A DNA stretch of 64,000 bases. It comes from Sphingobacteriales bacterium (GTDB lineage Bacteria; Bacteroidota; Bacteroidia; Chitinophagales; JADIYW01). The stretch is taken from positions 62,001 to 126,000 of the forward strand of contig JADKIQ010000025.1 of the NCBI GenBank assembly GCA_016721245.1, written 5' to 3'. Both the position numbers and the translations under genes were made by a program. The notes under the pieces were generated by a model. It searched no databases. It was given only the letters and a program-made list of their open reading frames with translations, and was not told where the DNA came from. This document shows positions 41,191 to 50,624 of this stretch, piece after piece. Position 1 is the first letter of the stretch; every line of letters begins with the position of its first letter.

Positions 41191-42078
41191 ATGATTTCTA
41201 CCATATATCCTGCGCATTTTAGCGAATACGAATTAATTGATTCAGGTAATTTTGAAAAACTGGAACGCTTTGGTGAGTACATTACCATTCGTCCGGAACC
41301 GCAGGCAGTATGGAATAAAAACTTAACGGAAGAAGCATGGAAAAACAAGGCGCACGTCAAGTTTGTTCCTCTTTCTTCCTCCAATGGCAAATGGGAATTC
41401 TTAAAAAAGATGCCGGAGAACTGGGAGTTAGAGTATAAGCATCAGGAACTTAATATAAAATTCAACCTGGCGCTTACAAAATTCAAACATGTCGGTATTT
41501 TTCCGGAGCAAAGCGTCAACTGGGATTTCATTTTTGAAAAGTTACAGGTAATAAAACAACAGGTTGAAAAACCGAAAGTGCTGAATTTATTTGCGTACAC
41601 GGGAGGTTCCAGTTTAGCTGCCTGTGCGGGCGGTGCGGAAACCTATCATGTAGATTCCATAAAACAAGTAGTCAGCTGGGCAAACAGAAACATGGAATCT
41701 TCCAAGCTGAAAGATATACGCTGGGTGGTGGAAGATGCCGTAAAATTTGTAAAACGCGAAGTAAAACGCGGAAAAGTATATCAGGGAATCATTCTGGATC
41801 CTCCGGCTTACGGACACGGAACGGATGGTGAAAAATGGAAACTGGAAGATCAGATTAATGAAATGATTGCTGATGTACTCAGTTTGCTTGACAAAGAACA
41901 TCACTTCTTTATTTTAAATACTTACTCATTAGGATTTTCATCGTTGATTATTGAAAACCTGATGCTGGACAATCTTAAAAAAGCAGATTTAAAAAATGTG
42001 CAGCCTGAATTTGGCGAATTGTATATTCCGTCTTCTACCAGTCAGAAACTTCCTTTAGGTGTTTATTGCAGGTTTTAA
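41191..42078 (+). CDS. RlmI-like class I SAM-dependent methyltransferase
   Basis: The 295-residue protein has a Rossmann methyltransferase core: VLNLFAYTGGSSLAACAGGA as motif I, HVDSIKQVVSWANRN, RWVVEDAVKFV and the catalytic DPPAYGHGTDG. The DPPxYG motif and layout match the 23S rRNA methyltransferase RlmI/RlmKL group, but an N-terminal PUA domain is not clear. rRNA methylation is the likely role. It follows DUF4199 after 20 bases. Confidence 0.8.
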   Translation: MISTIYPAHFSEYELIDSGNFEKLERFGEYITIRPEPQAVWNKNLTEEAWKNKAHVKFVPLSSSNGKWEFLKKMPENWELEYKHQELNIKFNLALTKFKHVGIFPEQSVNWDFIFEKLQVIKQQVEKPKVLNLFAYTGGSSLAACAGGAETYHVDSIKQVVSWANRNMESSKLKDIRWVVEDAVKFVKREVKRGKVYQGIILDPPAYGHGTDGEKWKLEDQINEMIADVLSLLDKEHHFFILNTYSLGFSSLIIENLMLDNLKKADLKNVQPEFGELYIPSSTSQKLPLGVYCRF

Positions 42079-42090
42079 TGCATAAGAAAA

Positions 42091-42108
42091 GGCTGCCAAA
42101 TGGCAGCC
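42091..42108 (+). terminator. Hairpin after the methyltransferase gene
   Basis: GGCTGCC (42091-42097) and GGCAGCC (42102-42108) form a strong stem around AAAT, 13 bases past the stop. No T-run follows, so its strength as a terminator is uncertain. Confidence 0.55.
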
Positions 42109-42215
42109 TCCTTAGAAACATAAAAACCCTGTTGAGAGATATATGAGTTAAACGAACACAATTACAAATTATTGCACGTATAATCTTAAAATATGTTATT
42201 ATCGGGAAAATGAAA

Positions 42216-42983
42216 TTATGCGTTGTAAGCTATTTTTTCAAAAAACTCCTTTTTCTTTCTTCTGGATATTTCCACTTTAGAATTATCAGACATCTTGGCA
42301 AGATAATTTCCGGATTCGCTTTCAATATTTCTTATTTTGGTAAGGTTGATTACAAACGAACGATGAACACGTAGAAAATTAAGAGGTTCCAGCATTTCCT
42401 CAAATATAGAAAGTGTTTTGGACGCGATAATTTTTTTGTTGTTTTCTAAATATAAAATCGTGTAATTACTTTCAGATTCTAGTTTTATAATATCACCTAC
42501 CTTCACAAAAATGGCGCCTTCATTCGTGTTAATCATGATTTTGTTTTCCTGTAGATTTTGCTGTTTTAGCTTATCTACATAAGTTGTAAGTTCTTCTACT
42601 TTCAATAAGATAGAATATATTTCCAGCCTCTTTTTTACTTTCAATAAAGCTTGATTTAATTCATCCTGTTTTACGGGTTTTACAATATAATCGGCTGCAT
42701 TTTTTTTAATGGCATCAATGGCATACTTATCATGAGAAGTAATGAATATGGTTTCAAAAGTACCTGCCTCATCGTAGTGATTCAGTAAATCCATACCTTT
42801 CCCATCCGGCAATTCCACATCTAAAAGTACCAGTTGAGGCTGTTGTTTTTCAATCGCTTCTTTTGCCTGCCGGATGGTAGCACAAGTAGCCAGTAAATTA
42901 GTTTTTACTATCGCTTTGGGAAGCATATCCAGCAACATATCCCGGAAAATGGGGTCATCCTCAACAATAATTACTGAAATCAT
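42216..42983 (-). CDS. LytTR-family response regulator
   Basis: The product has about 255 residues: a receiver domain with phospho-acceptor Asp55 in LVLLDVELPDGKG and the conserved Lys in ADYIVKPVKQDE, then a LytTR DNA-binding domain (IIKLESESNYTILYLENNKKIIAS, FLRVHRSFVINLTKI). LytTR regulators usually pair with His_kinase/LytS-type kinases; none is next to it. I chose the ATG at 42983. The open frame reaches 43016, but MISVIIVEDDP is the normal start of the receiver. Confidence 0.9.
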   Translation of the reverse strand: MISVIIVEDDPIFRDMLLDMLPKAIVKTNLLATCATIRQAKEAIEKQQPQLVLLDVELPDGKGMDLLNHYDEAGTFETIFITSHDKYAIDAIKKNAADYIVKPVKQDELNQALLKVKKRLEIYSILLKVEELTTYVDKLKQQNLQENKIMINTNEGAIFVKVGDIIKLESESNYTILYLENNKKIIASKTLSIFEEMLEPLNFLRVHRSFVINLTKIRNIESESGNYLAKMSDNSKVEISRRKKKEFFEKIAYNA

Positions 42984-43103
42984 AAAACTATTATTTGTAA
43001 ATATTAAAAACAACACATATTCATCTTAAAAATAGACATTATTTCCGACAAAAAAATAAGAACCATTCATAAATAATAGAATTGTAAAAATATGCACGAC
43101 GAT

Positions 43104-45122
43104 TTAAAACATCACCTTCTTCTCTGTTGCCAGTTCAAAGTCTATCGTTTTCTTTTCGATATCTACGCCGGTGAGTTTTACTTCCACCTTATCGCCTAAC
43201 TGATAAATTTTATCATGACGTCTGCCAAGCATGCGCATCTTGCGTTCATCAAATACATACACATCGTCGCGCATGGTTTCCACGCGCACCAAACCTTCAC
43301 AATTGTACTGCGGTAATTCCACATAAATCCCCCAGTTCTTCACTCCTGAAATCACGCCGCTGAAATGCTCTCCGATTCTATCGAGCATAAACTCTGCCAT
43401 TTTGTATTTCACCGAAGAACGTTCCGCATCATTCGCTGCCCGTTCGCGCTCGCTGCTGTGTTTGCACTGGTATTCCAGTTCATCCTGTGTAGGCAGTTTT
43501 TTATCGTGCAGAATTTTATCCAGCAAACGATGCACCATCACATCCGGATAGCGACGAATCGGTGAAGTAAAATGCGTATAAAACTCAAAGCCTAAGCCGT
43601 AGTGCCCGATATTATTGGTGGTATACACCGCCTTCGCCATACAGCGAATCGCCAGCTGCTGCAGCACCGCCTGTTCCGGTGTACCTTCAATTTCCTGCAT
43701 CAGACGGTTCAGTTCTCTGGCAATCTGCTTCGGATTATCGAACTGTATTTTATAGCCGAACTTCTGCGCAAACAACTGAAAGTCGATGAGCTTTTCCTCA
43801 TTCGGCAAATCATGCACGCGATATACAAAAGGTACTTTACCTGTTTTATTTTTTTCCTTACCTACAAACGTTGCGACTGCTTTATTGGCCAGCAGCATGA
43901 AATCTTCAATCAGCAAATGTGCGTCCTTGCGTTCTTTCACATATACGCCAATCGGTTTGCCGGAATCATCCAGTTTGAATTTTGTTTCCGGCGCTTCAAA
44001 ACCGATGGATCCGTTCTTGAAACGCTCTCTGCGTAAGATATGCGCCAGTTCATTCAGTTTCAGTAATTCTTCTTTGAATACACCGTCTTTGCCTTCCAGA
44101 ATTTCCTGTGCATCTTCGTATGAAAATCTCTTTTGAGAATGAATGATGGTTCTGCCAAACCAGACATCTTTTACATTTGCTTTTTCATCTAACTGAAAAA
44201 CGGCTGCATAGCAGCATTTGTCTTCGTTGGGGCGAAGCGAGCAAATGATGTTCGATAATCTTTCCGGAAACATCGGTGCCACTCTGTCGACCAGATACAC
44301 CGAAGTGGCGCGTTTAAATGCTTCTTTTTCCAAAGCGGAATGTTCCGCCACATAATGCGAAACATCAGCAATATGCACTCCTACTTCGTACAACCCGTTT
44401 TCCAGTTTTCGGAAGGAAAGCGCATCGTCAAAATCTTTGGCATCCGCCGGATCAATTGTAAACGTTGGGATTTTAGAGAAGTCTCTGCGTTTTTTCTTTT
44501 CTTCCTCAAACACTTCAAACTCCAGATTTTCCGCTTCTTCCAGTACTTTCTGCGGAAAAGCCGTAAAGAAACCATTTTCTACGAGGATGGATTTCATTTC
44601 TACGTCGTTGCTGCCTGCATTACCTAAAATCTCCGTAATATGTCCGATTGGATTTTTATCTTTTGGTCGCCATTCTATCAGTTCAATCACTACTTTATCG
44701 TTATGCTTGGCTTTCAAGGAACGCGCTTCCGGAATATAGAAATCCGCGCGAACGCCCGTGTTGTCGGGTACCACAAAACAAGTATCGTTTATTCTTTCTA
44801 CCACTCCGATAAAGTGGGTTCTTTTTCTTTTTACAACACCGGTAATGATTCCTTCCGGCCTGCTGCCTGCATTAGGTTTGTGTAAACGCACTAAGGTAAC
44901 AGTGTCGCCATCAAATGCGTGGTTAGTATTTTTTCTGCTAACAAAAAAATCTTTAGTTTTACCTTCAATAGAGACGAAGGCGTCACCACTTCTGGCAACA
45001 TCAACAGTGCCGGATAATTCTTCGCCAACTATAAATGTATCGTGATCTTTTTTGGTATTTTTTTTCGCTCGCTTGTGTGGATTAGGATGGGAACCTTTAT
45101 TTATTTTTTTCTTTTTTGACAT
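43104..45122 (-). CDS. rnr: Ribonuclease R
   Basis: The 672-residue RNase II-family exoribonuclease has cold-shock-like domains in the first third (EELSGTVDVARSGDAFVSIEG). The catalytic RNB domain has the metal site FTIDPADAKDFDDALS (Asp cluster), VGVHIADVSHYV and FTSPIRRYPDVMVHRLL, and the C-terminal S1 domain FSGVISGVKNWGIYVELPQ. It degrades structured RNA 3'-5'. A basic N-terminal tail (KKKKINKGSHPNPHKRAKKN) is present. The gene stands alone. Confidence 0.95.
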   Translation of the reverse strand: MSKKKKINKGSHPNPHKRAKKNTKKDHDTFIVGEELSGTVDVARSGDAFVSIEGKTKDFFVSRKNTNHAFDGDTVTLVRLHKPNAGSRPEGIITGVVKRKRTHFIGVVERINDTCFVVPDNTGVRADFYIPEARSLKAKHNDKVVIELIEWRPKDKNPIGHITEILGNAGSNDVEMKSILVENGFFTAFPQKVLEEAENLEFEVFEEEKKKRRDFSKIPTFTIDPADAKDFDDALSFRKLENGLYEVGVHIADVSHYVAEHSALEKEAFKRATSVYLVDRVAPMFPERLSNIICSLRPNEDKCCYAAVFQLDEKANVKDVWFGRTIIHSQKRFSYEDAQEILEGKDGVFKEELLKLNELAHILRRERFKNGSIGFEAPETKFKLDDSGKPIGVYVKERKDAHLLIEDFMLLANKAVATFVGKEKNKTGKVPFVYRVHDLPNEEKLIDFQLFAQKFGYKIQFDNPKQIARELNRLMQEIEGTPEQAVLQQLAIRCMAKAVYTTNNIGHYGLGFEFYTHFTSPIRRYPDVMVHRLLDKILHDKKLPTQDELEYQCKHSSERERAANDAERSSVKYKMAEFMLDRIGEHFSGVISGVKNWGIYVELPQYNCEGLVRVETMRDDVYVFDERKMRMLGRRHDKIYQLGDKVEVKLTGVDIEKKTIDFELATEKKVMF

Positions 45123-45256
45123 TCTATTTTATAAATTAAAGATTAAAAATACGATTTATTAAACAGATTATACAATATTGCAATTTTACATTTAAATACA
45201 TACCAAATTACAAGTAATTGTATTACCTTAGATATCAACTTTTTAAAAACTATGCT

Positions 45257-47290
45257 ATGCCTACATTTTACAAGATTTTAACGCTTGCTTTTTTACTTTG
45301 TTCATCGTTCGCTATTACGCCCGCAAATGCGATAAATCCAGAATTTGAAGCACGACGAACAGCTTATATTGACCATGCATTAAATAATGTAAATTCTGAT
45401 GCATTAAGTATTCAGGCTGCAAGAGGAATTCCTGTTAATCAGTCTGAATTAAGTACCATTTTAGCAAATGTTTCTTCAAGATCTACTGCAGATTTTGATA
45501 TTATAAAACTCATACGTATTCTGATGTTTTCGCATGGTGAGTACGATAGTCAGATATTGCCTGTCTTGGCTCCGCTCCCGTTCTGGTTAGAAGCCAATGA
45601 AGATAACAGAGAATACTGGTCAGAGAATCACATGATTATGTGGATGGCTTCCGATTGGTTACTGCATGAAAAATATGGAAAAATAGTGGATAGCACCCTG
45701 GATAAAAGATTACGCCACTATCTGAAATTAAAAATAAGATACGGTTTTTATGAATTTAATTCGACCACCTATGCACCTTATTGCTTAACAGGCTTGTTAA
45801 ATCTGGCAGATTTTTCTCAGGATGCTGAGATTAAAAGCCTCGCAACACAGGCATCTCAGAAATTATTAAAAGAAGAGTTGTTGCTACTAACCAATAACAA
45901 AGGTGTACTATTCCCTACAGCAGGCAGGAATTATCCCGGAAAATATGAAAATGCTTATGGCCAAAATCACAATAACCTGATTTATATGTTGACCGGTTTG
46001 GGACAAGTGGAAAACGGAACTTCTCATGCCGGTGCTTTTTTAGCGACCACTACTGTACCTGTGGATGATGTCATCAGTTCATGGCAATCAAAATTGGATA
46101 CTGTTTATACACAAGGACATACGTTACAAGATGGTATTAATAATATCAATAACACCATGTCAGTAAAAGACAAAGTGATATTCCAATGGAGTTCCGGAGC
46201 CTATTTTCACCCGGATGTGGCACAATCTACTTTTCAGTTATTGAAAGATTTAAATTTATGGGGACATTTTGAATTCGCAGATTTCAGACAATTCTCATTC
46301 TTACCATCCAACCTCGCTTCCGGCGTGGCTGAAATTGCAAGCCCCATCAGTAAAAGCTCCGGCATTTACCATCCAACCATTGCTGTTTTTAAAAATAAAT
46401 CCGTTACACTGTCCTCTTTACAGGATTTCTGGAAAGGAAAAGTTGGTTATCAGCAATTTCCGGTAGTAGTGAATGCAGGAACGAGTGCGGTGTTTACCTT
46501 ATCAGGAAAACCGGATGTTGACTGGGATAACAGACCTGCACATAATGCCAATACTCATTTGCCATATGTAAAACAAAAATCGAATGTGGCGCTGGTGATG
46601 TACCGACCTGAAAAAGGATTGGCTTTATTCGGATACAAGGATGCAAAGCTATCTGTAGCATTGCACTGGCAAGATGATAAATTCGACGAAATAAGAGAAA
46701 GCGGAAACTGGCTGCTTGGCAGAGAAGGCGATGGTTATGTGGCGGTGCGCAGACACAGCACCGGGTATATCAATGGCGTAAGAGCGGACGATAATCCGGA
46801 TGGTCAAACCTGGGTATTTATGGTGGGCAACAGCGATATGTACGGCAGCTTTGACAACTTCGAACAAAAAATACAAGAAGCACAATATCAGGAAAAATGG
46901 TATTTCGATTTACCTACTTTCTCCTGGGTGTATTATGCTAAAATTGTAGTGGATGGCAAAACGATTGAGTATGCATGGAGCGGTGATATCCTCTCCGGCC
47001 CTACCAGAACAACCGGCATCAGAAACTCCACTTCAGATACCAAAGAATTAACGGTATATCCTAATCCTGCACAGGATAACATAACGATGGATTTCTCTTC
47101 TATGATTTTTAAACCGGCTACAATTAAAGTAGAAAATATTTTAGGCCAGGAGGTGTACAATGAAAACATGGAGCGTGTATTCGAACGAGATAAAATGCTG
47201 AATACTTCAAAGTGGCCGGAAGGCATGTATCTGATTTCTGTAGAATGCGAACAGCAACTCTATTCACAAAAAATCATTATTAGCCGTTAA
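45257..47290 (+). CDS. Secreted T9SS-sorted protein, lyase/toroid-like
   Basis: The product has about 677 residues. It has a signal peptide (MPTFYKILTLAFLLCSSFA) and a helical toroid-like N-terminal half with 'YWSENHMIMWMASDWLLHEKYG' and 'YENAYGQNHNNLIYMLTG'. A beta-rich middle follows (VDWDNRPAHNANTHLPY, LFGYKDAKLSVALHWQDD). The C-terminal type A T9SS sorting domain reads 'TVYPNPAQDNITMDF...GQEVYN...WPEGMYLISV'. The Y-W-x-E-N-H motif and the toroid/beta layout resemble polysaccharide lyases, but I cannot assign a family. It is secreted by the type IX system. I chose the ATG at 45257; the frame is open to 45218. Confidence 0.65.
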   Translation: MPTFYKILTLAFLLCSSFAITPANAINPEFEARRTAYIDHALNNVNSDALSIQAARGIPVNQSELSTILANVSSRSTADFDIIKLIRILMFSHGEYDSQILPVLAPLPFWLEANEDNREYWSENHMIMWMASDWLLHEKYGKIVDSTLDKRLRHYLKLKIRYGFYEFNSTTYAPYCLTGLLNLADFSQDAEIKSLATQASQKLLKEELLLLTNNKGVLFPTAGRNYPGKYENAYGQNHNNLIYMLTGLGQVENGTSHAGAFLATTTVPVDDVISSWQSKLDTVYTQGHTLQDGINNINNTMSVKDKVIFQWSSGAYFHPDVAQSTFQLLKDLNLWGHFEFADFRQFSFLPSNLASGVAEIASPISKSSGIYHPTIAVFKNKSVTLSSLQDFWKGKVGYQQFPVVVNAGTSAVFTLSGKPDVDWDNRPAHNANTHLPYVKQKSNVALVMYRPEKGLALFGYKDAKLSVALHWQDDKFDEIRESGNWLLGREGDGYVAVRRHSTGYINGVRADDNPDGQTWVFMVGNSDMYGSFDNFEQKIQEAQYQEKWYFDLPTFSWVYYAKIVVDGKTIEYAWSGDILSGPTRTTGIRNSTSDTKELTVYPNPAQDNITMDFSSMIFKPATIKVENILGQEVYNENMERVFERDKMLNTSKWPEGMYLISVECEQQLYSQKIIISR

Positions 47291-47461
47291 GTTTTTTATT
47301 AACAGATTTTACTAAAGAAACATTAAAAAGGGTTTCATTTCTTTCATTTCATTAACACAAATGTTAATGCGGGTTAAGGTATATTAAAAAAAATACCACC
47401 CATACTTAAAGCGTCTACTTTTAGTTTGTTAATCATTTACAAACCATTAAAATCTAATCGT

Positions 47462-48196
47462 ATGAGCTTTAACCACTGGAACACGTATTTCGCGGCACAC
47501 CACCAACAGCAATTCTCCGGCATCTACTGGGATGACGAAGATTATCTTTCCTCCGCAGAAAGAAAACTCATCAGCTCCTCCATTCAGCAATTTCAAAAAG
47601 GAGAAAACAGCGACGGCAAAAATTTACTCAGCAAATCAGCACAACTTTATGACATGAATTATACATTCGCCATACAAAACTTTATTAAGGAAGAACAAAA
47701 CCATTCCAAAGCCCTGGGCACCTTTATGGACTTGCACAGCATAGAGCGCATTCAAAAGCATCCGCTGGATGTCATCTTCAAATCGCTACTGAAATTCTTC
47801 AGTATCGGCGGCATCGTGGTAACTTTAACTACGGCAGAAATCATTTCTATGGTGTATTACGACGCGCTGAGAAAAGCCACGGGTTCCAAACTTTTAAAAG
47901 ATATCTGCACGGCTATTTTAGAAGACGAAGTGGAACACCTCAAGTTTCAGAGTCAGTCGCTCTGTGCCATTTACCGCACCAATTTTCTCAAAAGTATTTT
48001 ACTGGGTCTGTATCATTCCGTGCTGATGCGCGGCACCATTGCCGTTATCTGGCTGTATCACCGAGCCATTTTAAAACAAGGCGGCATCAAAAGCCTGGCG
48101 GTCTTTTATGAACGTGTGATGAAGGAATATTATATCGTGAAACTCAATACTTATCTGCAATTGAGTGAAGAGAAAATGATGGTAAAAACTGTGTGA
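47462..48196 (+). CDS. Ferritin-like di-iron protein
   Basis: The product has about 244 residues with a four-helix-bundle pattern. The iron ligands are an ExxH motif in FIKEEQNHSK (Glu78, His81), a Glu in LTTAEIISMVYY, and a second ExxH in LEDEVEHLKF (Glu156, His159). The rest is helical, with hydrophobic helices that may touch a membrane. The function is unknown (oxidase, hydroxylase or storage). I chose the ATG at 47462, since the upstream extension to 47426 has no conserved text. A cruciform repeat lies directly downstream. Confidence 0.7.
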   Translation: MSFNHWNTYFAAHHQQQFSGIYWDDEDYLSSAERKLISSSIQQFQKGENSDGKNLLSKSAQLYDMNYTFAIQNFIKEEQNHSKALGTFMDLHSIERIQKHPLDVIFKSLLKFFSIGGIVVTLTTAEIISMVYYDALRKATGSKLLKDICTAILEDEVEHLKFQSQSLCAIYRTNFLKSILLGLYHSVLMRGTIAVIWLYHRAILKQGGIKSLAVFYERVMKEYYIVKLNTYLQLSEEKMMVKTV

Positions 48197-48205
48197 TTTT
48201 AAAAA

Positions 48206-48284
48206 ACCTCACCCGGCTTCGTTAAAACGAAGTCACCCTCTCCAATTGGAGAGGGATGTCAAGCAAAGCTTGACAAGGTGAGGT
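48206..48284. repeat. Cruciform repeat with nested hairpins, MITE/REP-like
   Basis: An outer stem ACCTCACC (48206-48213) with GGTGAGGT (48277-48284) encloses three hairpins: CTTCG/CGAAG (48218-48222, 48228-48232), CCCTCTCC/GGAGAGGG (48236-48243, 48248-48255) and GTCAAGC/GCTTGAC (48258-48264, 48268-48274). The CCTCACC...CCCTCTCC...GGAGAGGG...GGTGAGG theme recurs in many bacterial genomes as a small dispersed element. It lies between the ferritin-like and GH105 genes. Confidence 0.75.
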
Positions 48285-48317
48285 AAAAAACGTTAATATT
48301 ATTCGTATTTTTAATGC

Positions 48318-49454
48318 ATGAGAAAAATTACACTCCTGCTGTTCCTTTTCATTACTGTACAAACAAACTACGCGCAAACCTGGGTGGATTCACTGGATGT
48401 GTATGCACGGGAAAAATACATGCCCGCATCCAAATTCAACTGGACCTGGATGAAAGCATCTTTGCTGTACACTATGGTAAAGCAATATGATAACAACACC
48501 GATGCCGCGCAGCAAAAAATCTATTTTGATTTTGTAAAAACGGCAATGGATAAATCCTATAAACAGGCCAATGGAAAAGTACCGAATGCCGTTGCTTCCG
48601 GACTGGGCATGGCCTTCCTTTACAGGGTAACGAAGGATGCGAAATACAAAAAAGCCTGTGATAAGATTTATGCGGATTACTTAAAAATTAAACGCACCAA
48701 AGAAGGCGCCGTTTCGCATTTACCGGCACACCGCGAGTTGTGGGACGATACCGTTTTCATGATTGGGCAATTTCTGATGGAACTTTACAAAGCCACCGGC
48801 GATGAACAGTATTTAGAAGAACTGTTCAAACAAATTTCATTGCACCGCGAGCAACTGCAGGAACCTACAACAGGCTTGTGGGTACATGGCTACGACAGCG
48901 ACCACAAAGGGCATTTCTCATTTGGCAGTCAACTGAACTGGGCAGACAAGACCAGCGGTAAGAGCGCTGAAGTATGGGGACGCGGCAACGGCTGGGTGGT
49001 AGTTACCATTTCAGATTTACTGACGACTATGCCTAAAACCAATCCGCACTGGAATGAGCTGGCAGGCTATTTAAAAGAAATGATTGCCCAGCTGCCAGCC
49101 TTGCAGGACAAGAACAGCGGGCACTGGTATCAGCTGACGGCACGCCCCACAGAACCCGGCAACTACATCGAAAGTTCTTCCACGGCCATGTTTGCCTATG
49201 GCATCAGCAAGGCGCTGCAACTGGGGCTCGTAACGGATGCTGCCTACCAAAACAGTATAGACCTCGCCTATACCGGATTGCGCAACTACAGCATAAAGCA
49301 AGTGGACGCAAAATACATCAGCACTAAAAACGTGTGCAAGGGTACCTGCATCGGCGATAAAAATTATTACCTGCACCGCAAAGTAAAAGACGAGAAACCT
49401 TACAGCATCGGGATGTTTATTAATTTCGGAAGGAGTTATCTGGCAATGAAATAA
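48318..49454 (+). CDS. GH105 (GH88-like) unsaturated glycuronyl hydrolase
   Basis: The 378-residue protein has a signal peptide (MRKITLLLFLFITVQTNYAQ). The alpha/alpha-barrel shows FNWTWMKASLLYTMVKQY, 'HRELWDDTVFMIGQFLMELY' (general acid Asp143) and 'AEVWGRGNGWVVVTISDLL'. These match the rhamnogalacturonyl/unsaturated glycuronyl hydrolases that split the unsaturated sugar left by lyases. The enzyme is exported. A GH43 gene follows after 15 bases, so the pair probably works on one plant- or algae-derived glycan together with the T9SS protein at 45.3-47.3 kb. Confidence 0.9.
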   Translation: MRKITLLLFLFITVQTNYAQTWVDSLDVYAREKYMPASKFNWTWMKASLLYTMVKQYDNNTDAAQQKIYFDFVKTAMDKSYKQANGKVPNAVASGLGMAFLYRVTKDAKYKKACDKIYADYLKIKRTKEGAVSHLPAHRELWDDTVFMIGQFLMELYKATGDEQYLEELFKQISLHREQLQEPTTGLWVHGYDSDHKGHFSFGSQLNWADKTSGKSAEVWGRGNGWVVVTISDLLTTMPKTNPHWNELAGYLKEMIAQLPALQDKNSGHWYQLTARPTEPGNYIESSSTAMFAYGISKALQLGLVTDAAYQNSIDLAYTGLRNYSIKQVDAKYISTKNVCKGTCIGDKNYYLHRKVKDEKPYSIGMFINFGRSYLAMK

Positions 49455-49469
49455 TGTAATAATGTAATA

Positions 49470-50411
49470 ATGCGTGTACGATTGTTGTTTAGTATTTTAC
49501 TTTTGATTACTGTAAATCAATTTTGCGCCGGGCAAAATCCTATTATAAAACATTTGTACACGGCAGATCCTTCCGCACGAGTATTTAACGACACCTTGTA
49601 TCTCTATCCTTCGCATGATCAGGAAGATGCCAAATGGTTCGACATGCGTGACTGGCACGTATTTTCCACCACCAATATGAAAGACTGGACAGATTACGGG
49701 GTGACCTTATCTTTAGACAGCGTACACTGGGCAACTAAATATGCCTGGGCGCCCGACTGTGCAGCATACAATAATCAATACTATTTTTATTTCCCTACAG
49801 ACAGAGATTATATCGGTGTGGCGGTGAGCAAGCAACCATACGGACCGTTTAAAGATGCTTTGGGCAAACCGCTGATAACAAGACAAACACCGGGCGTAAG
49901 AGCCAACAGGGCGCTGATTGACCCCTGCATTTTTATCGATGAGGATAAAACCCCTTATCTCCTCTTCGGGCAGAACAGTGTGAATATTGTACAACTGAAT
50001 CCGGATATGATTTCGTTTACAGATACGGTGCGCGCAGTAAAGGGCGCGAAACGTTTTTTTGAAGCGGTGTGGATGCACAAATATCAGGGTAAATATTACC
50101 TGTCTTATTCGGGGAAAAGCAAACTGACGGCTCGTGCAAAAATACTGTATGCCATGAGCGACAGTCCTTATGGCCCTTTTGAATATAAGGGTGTACTGCT
50201 GGATAAGGTAAACAGCGGCACCAACCACGCATCCATTGCGGAGTATAAAGGGCAATGGTATTTGTTTTACCATACAGCAGATTTGTATTTTCAAAAACAT
50301 CCCAAAGTCCTTAAAATGGGGAAACAAAAATGGTACAAACGTTCTGTTTGTATGGCACCGCTGTTTTATAATGCCGATGGCAGTATACAGAAAGTGAAGG
50401 TGGGAAAATAG
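49470..50411 (+). CDS. GH43-family glycoside hydrolase
   Basis: The 313-residue five-bladed propeller has a signal peptide (MRVRLLFSILLLITVNQFCAG). The three catalytic acids of GH43 are visible: Asp33 in YTADPSARVF, Asp151 in ALIDPCIFID and Glu198 in FFEAVWMHKY. A His in GTNHASIAEY is also typical. Members cleave arabinose, xylose or galactose side chains; the exact sugar is not readable. It lies 15 bases after the GH105 gene in the same direction, a likely operon. Confidence 0.92.
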   Translation: MRVRLLFSILLLITVNQFCAGQNPIIKHLYTADPSARVFNDTLYLYPSHDQEDAKWFDMRDWHVFSTTNMKDWTDYGVTLSLDSVHWATKYAWAPDCAAYNNQYYFYFPTDRDYIGVAVSKQPYGPFKDALGKPLITRQTPGVRANRALIDPCIFIDEDKTPYLLFGQNSVNIVQLNPDMISFTDTVRAVKGAKRFFEAVWMHKYQGKYYLSYSGKSKLTARAKILYAMSDSPYGPFEYKGVLLDKVNSGTNHASIAEYKGQWYLFYHTADLYFQKHPKVLKMGKQKWYKRSVCMAPLFYNADGSIQKVKVGK

Positions 50412-50624
50412 ATGGCGAGTGTATTCTCTTGTCTTAACTCCCGAAAAAATCTAGCCCGGTTATGATCGGTGTGATGATTTTGATTGGTGGATGGAGATAA
50501 ATTATAGCAATTACTTTAATTCTTTGCTTTAGAAATTGAATTTGAAGATACTTTCTATACTAAAGTATATTTTATATTTTGCAGCAGGAAATGCAAGATT
50601 CGTCATTCTATAAAATATCATATC

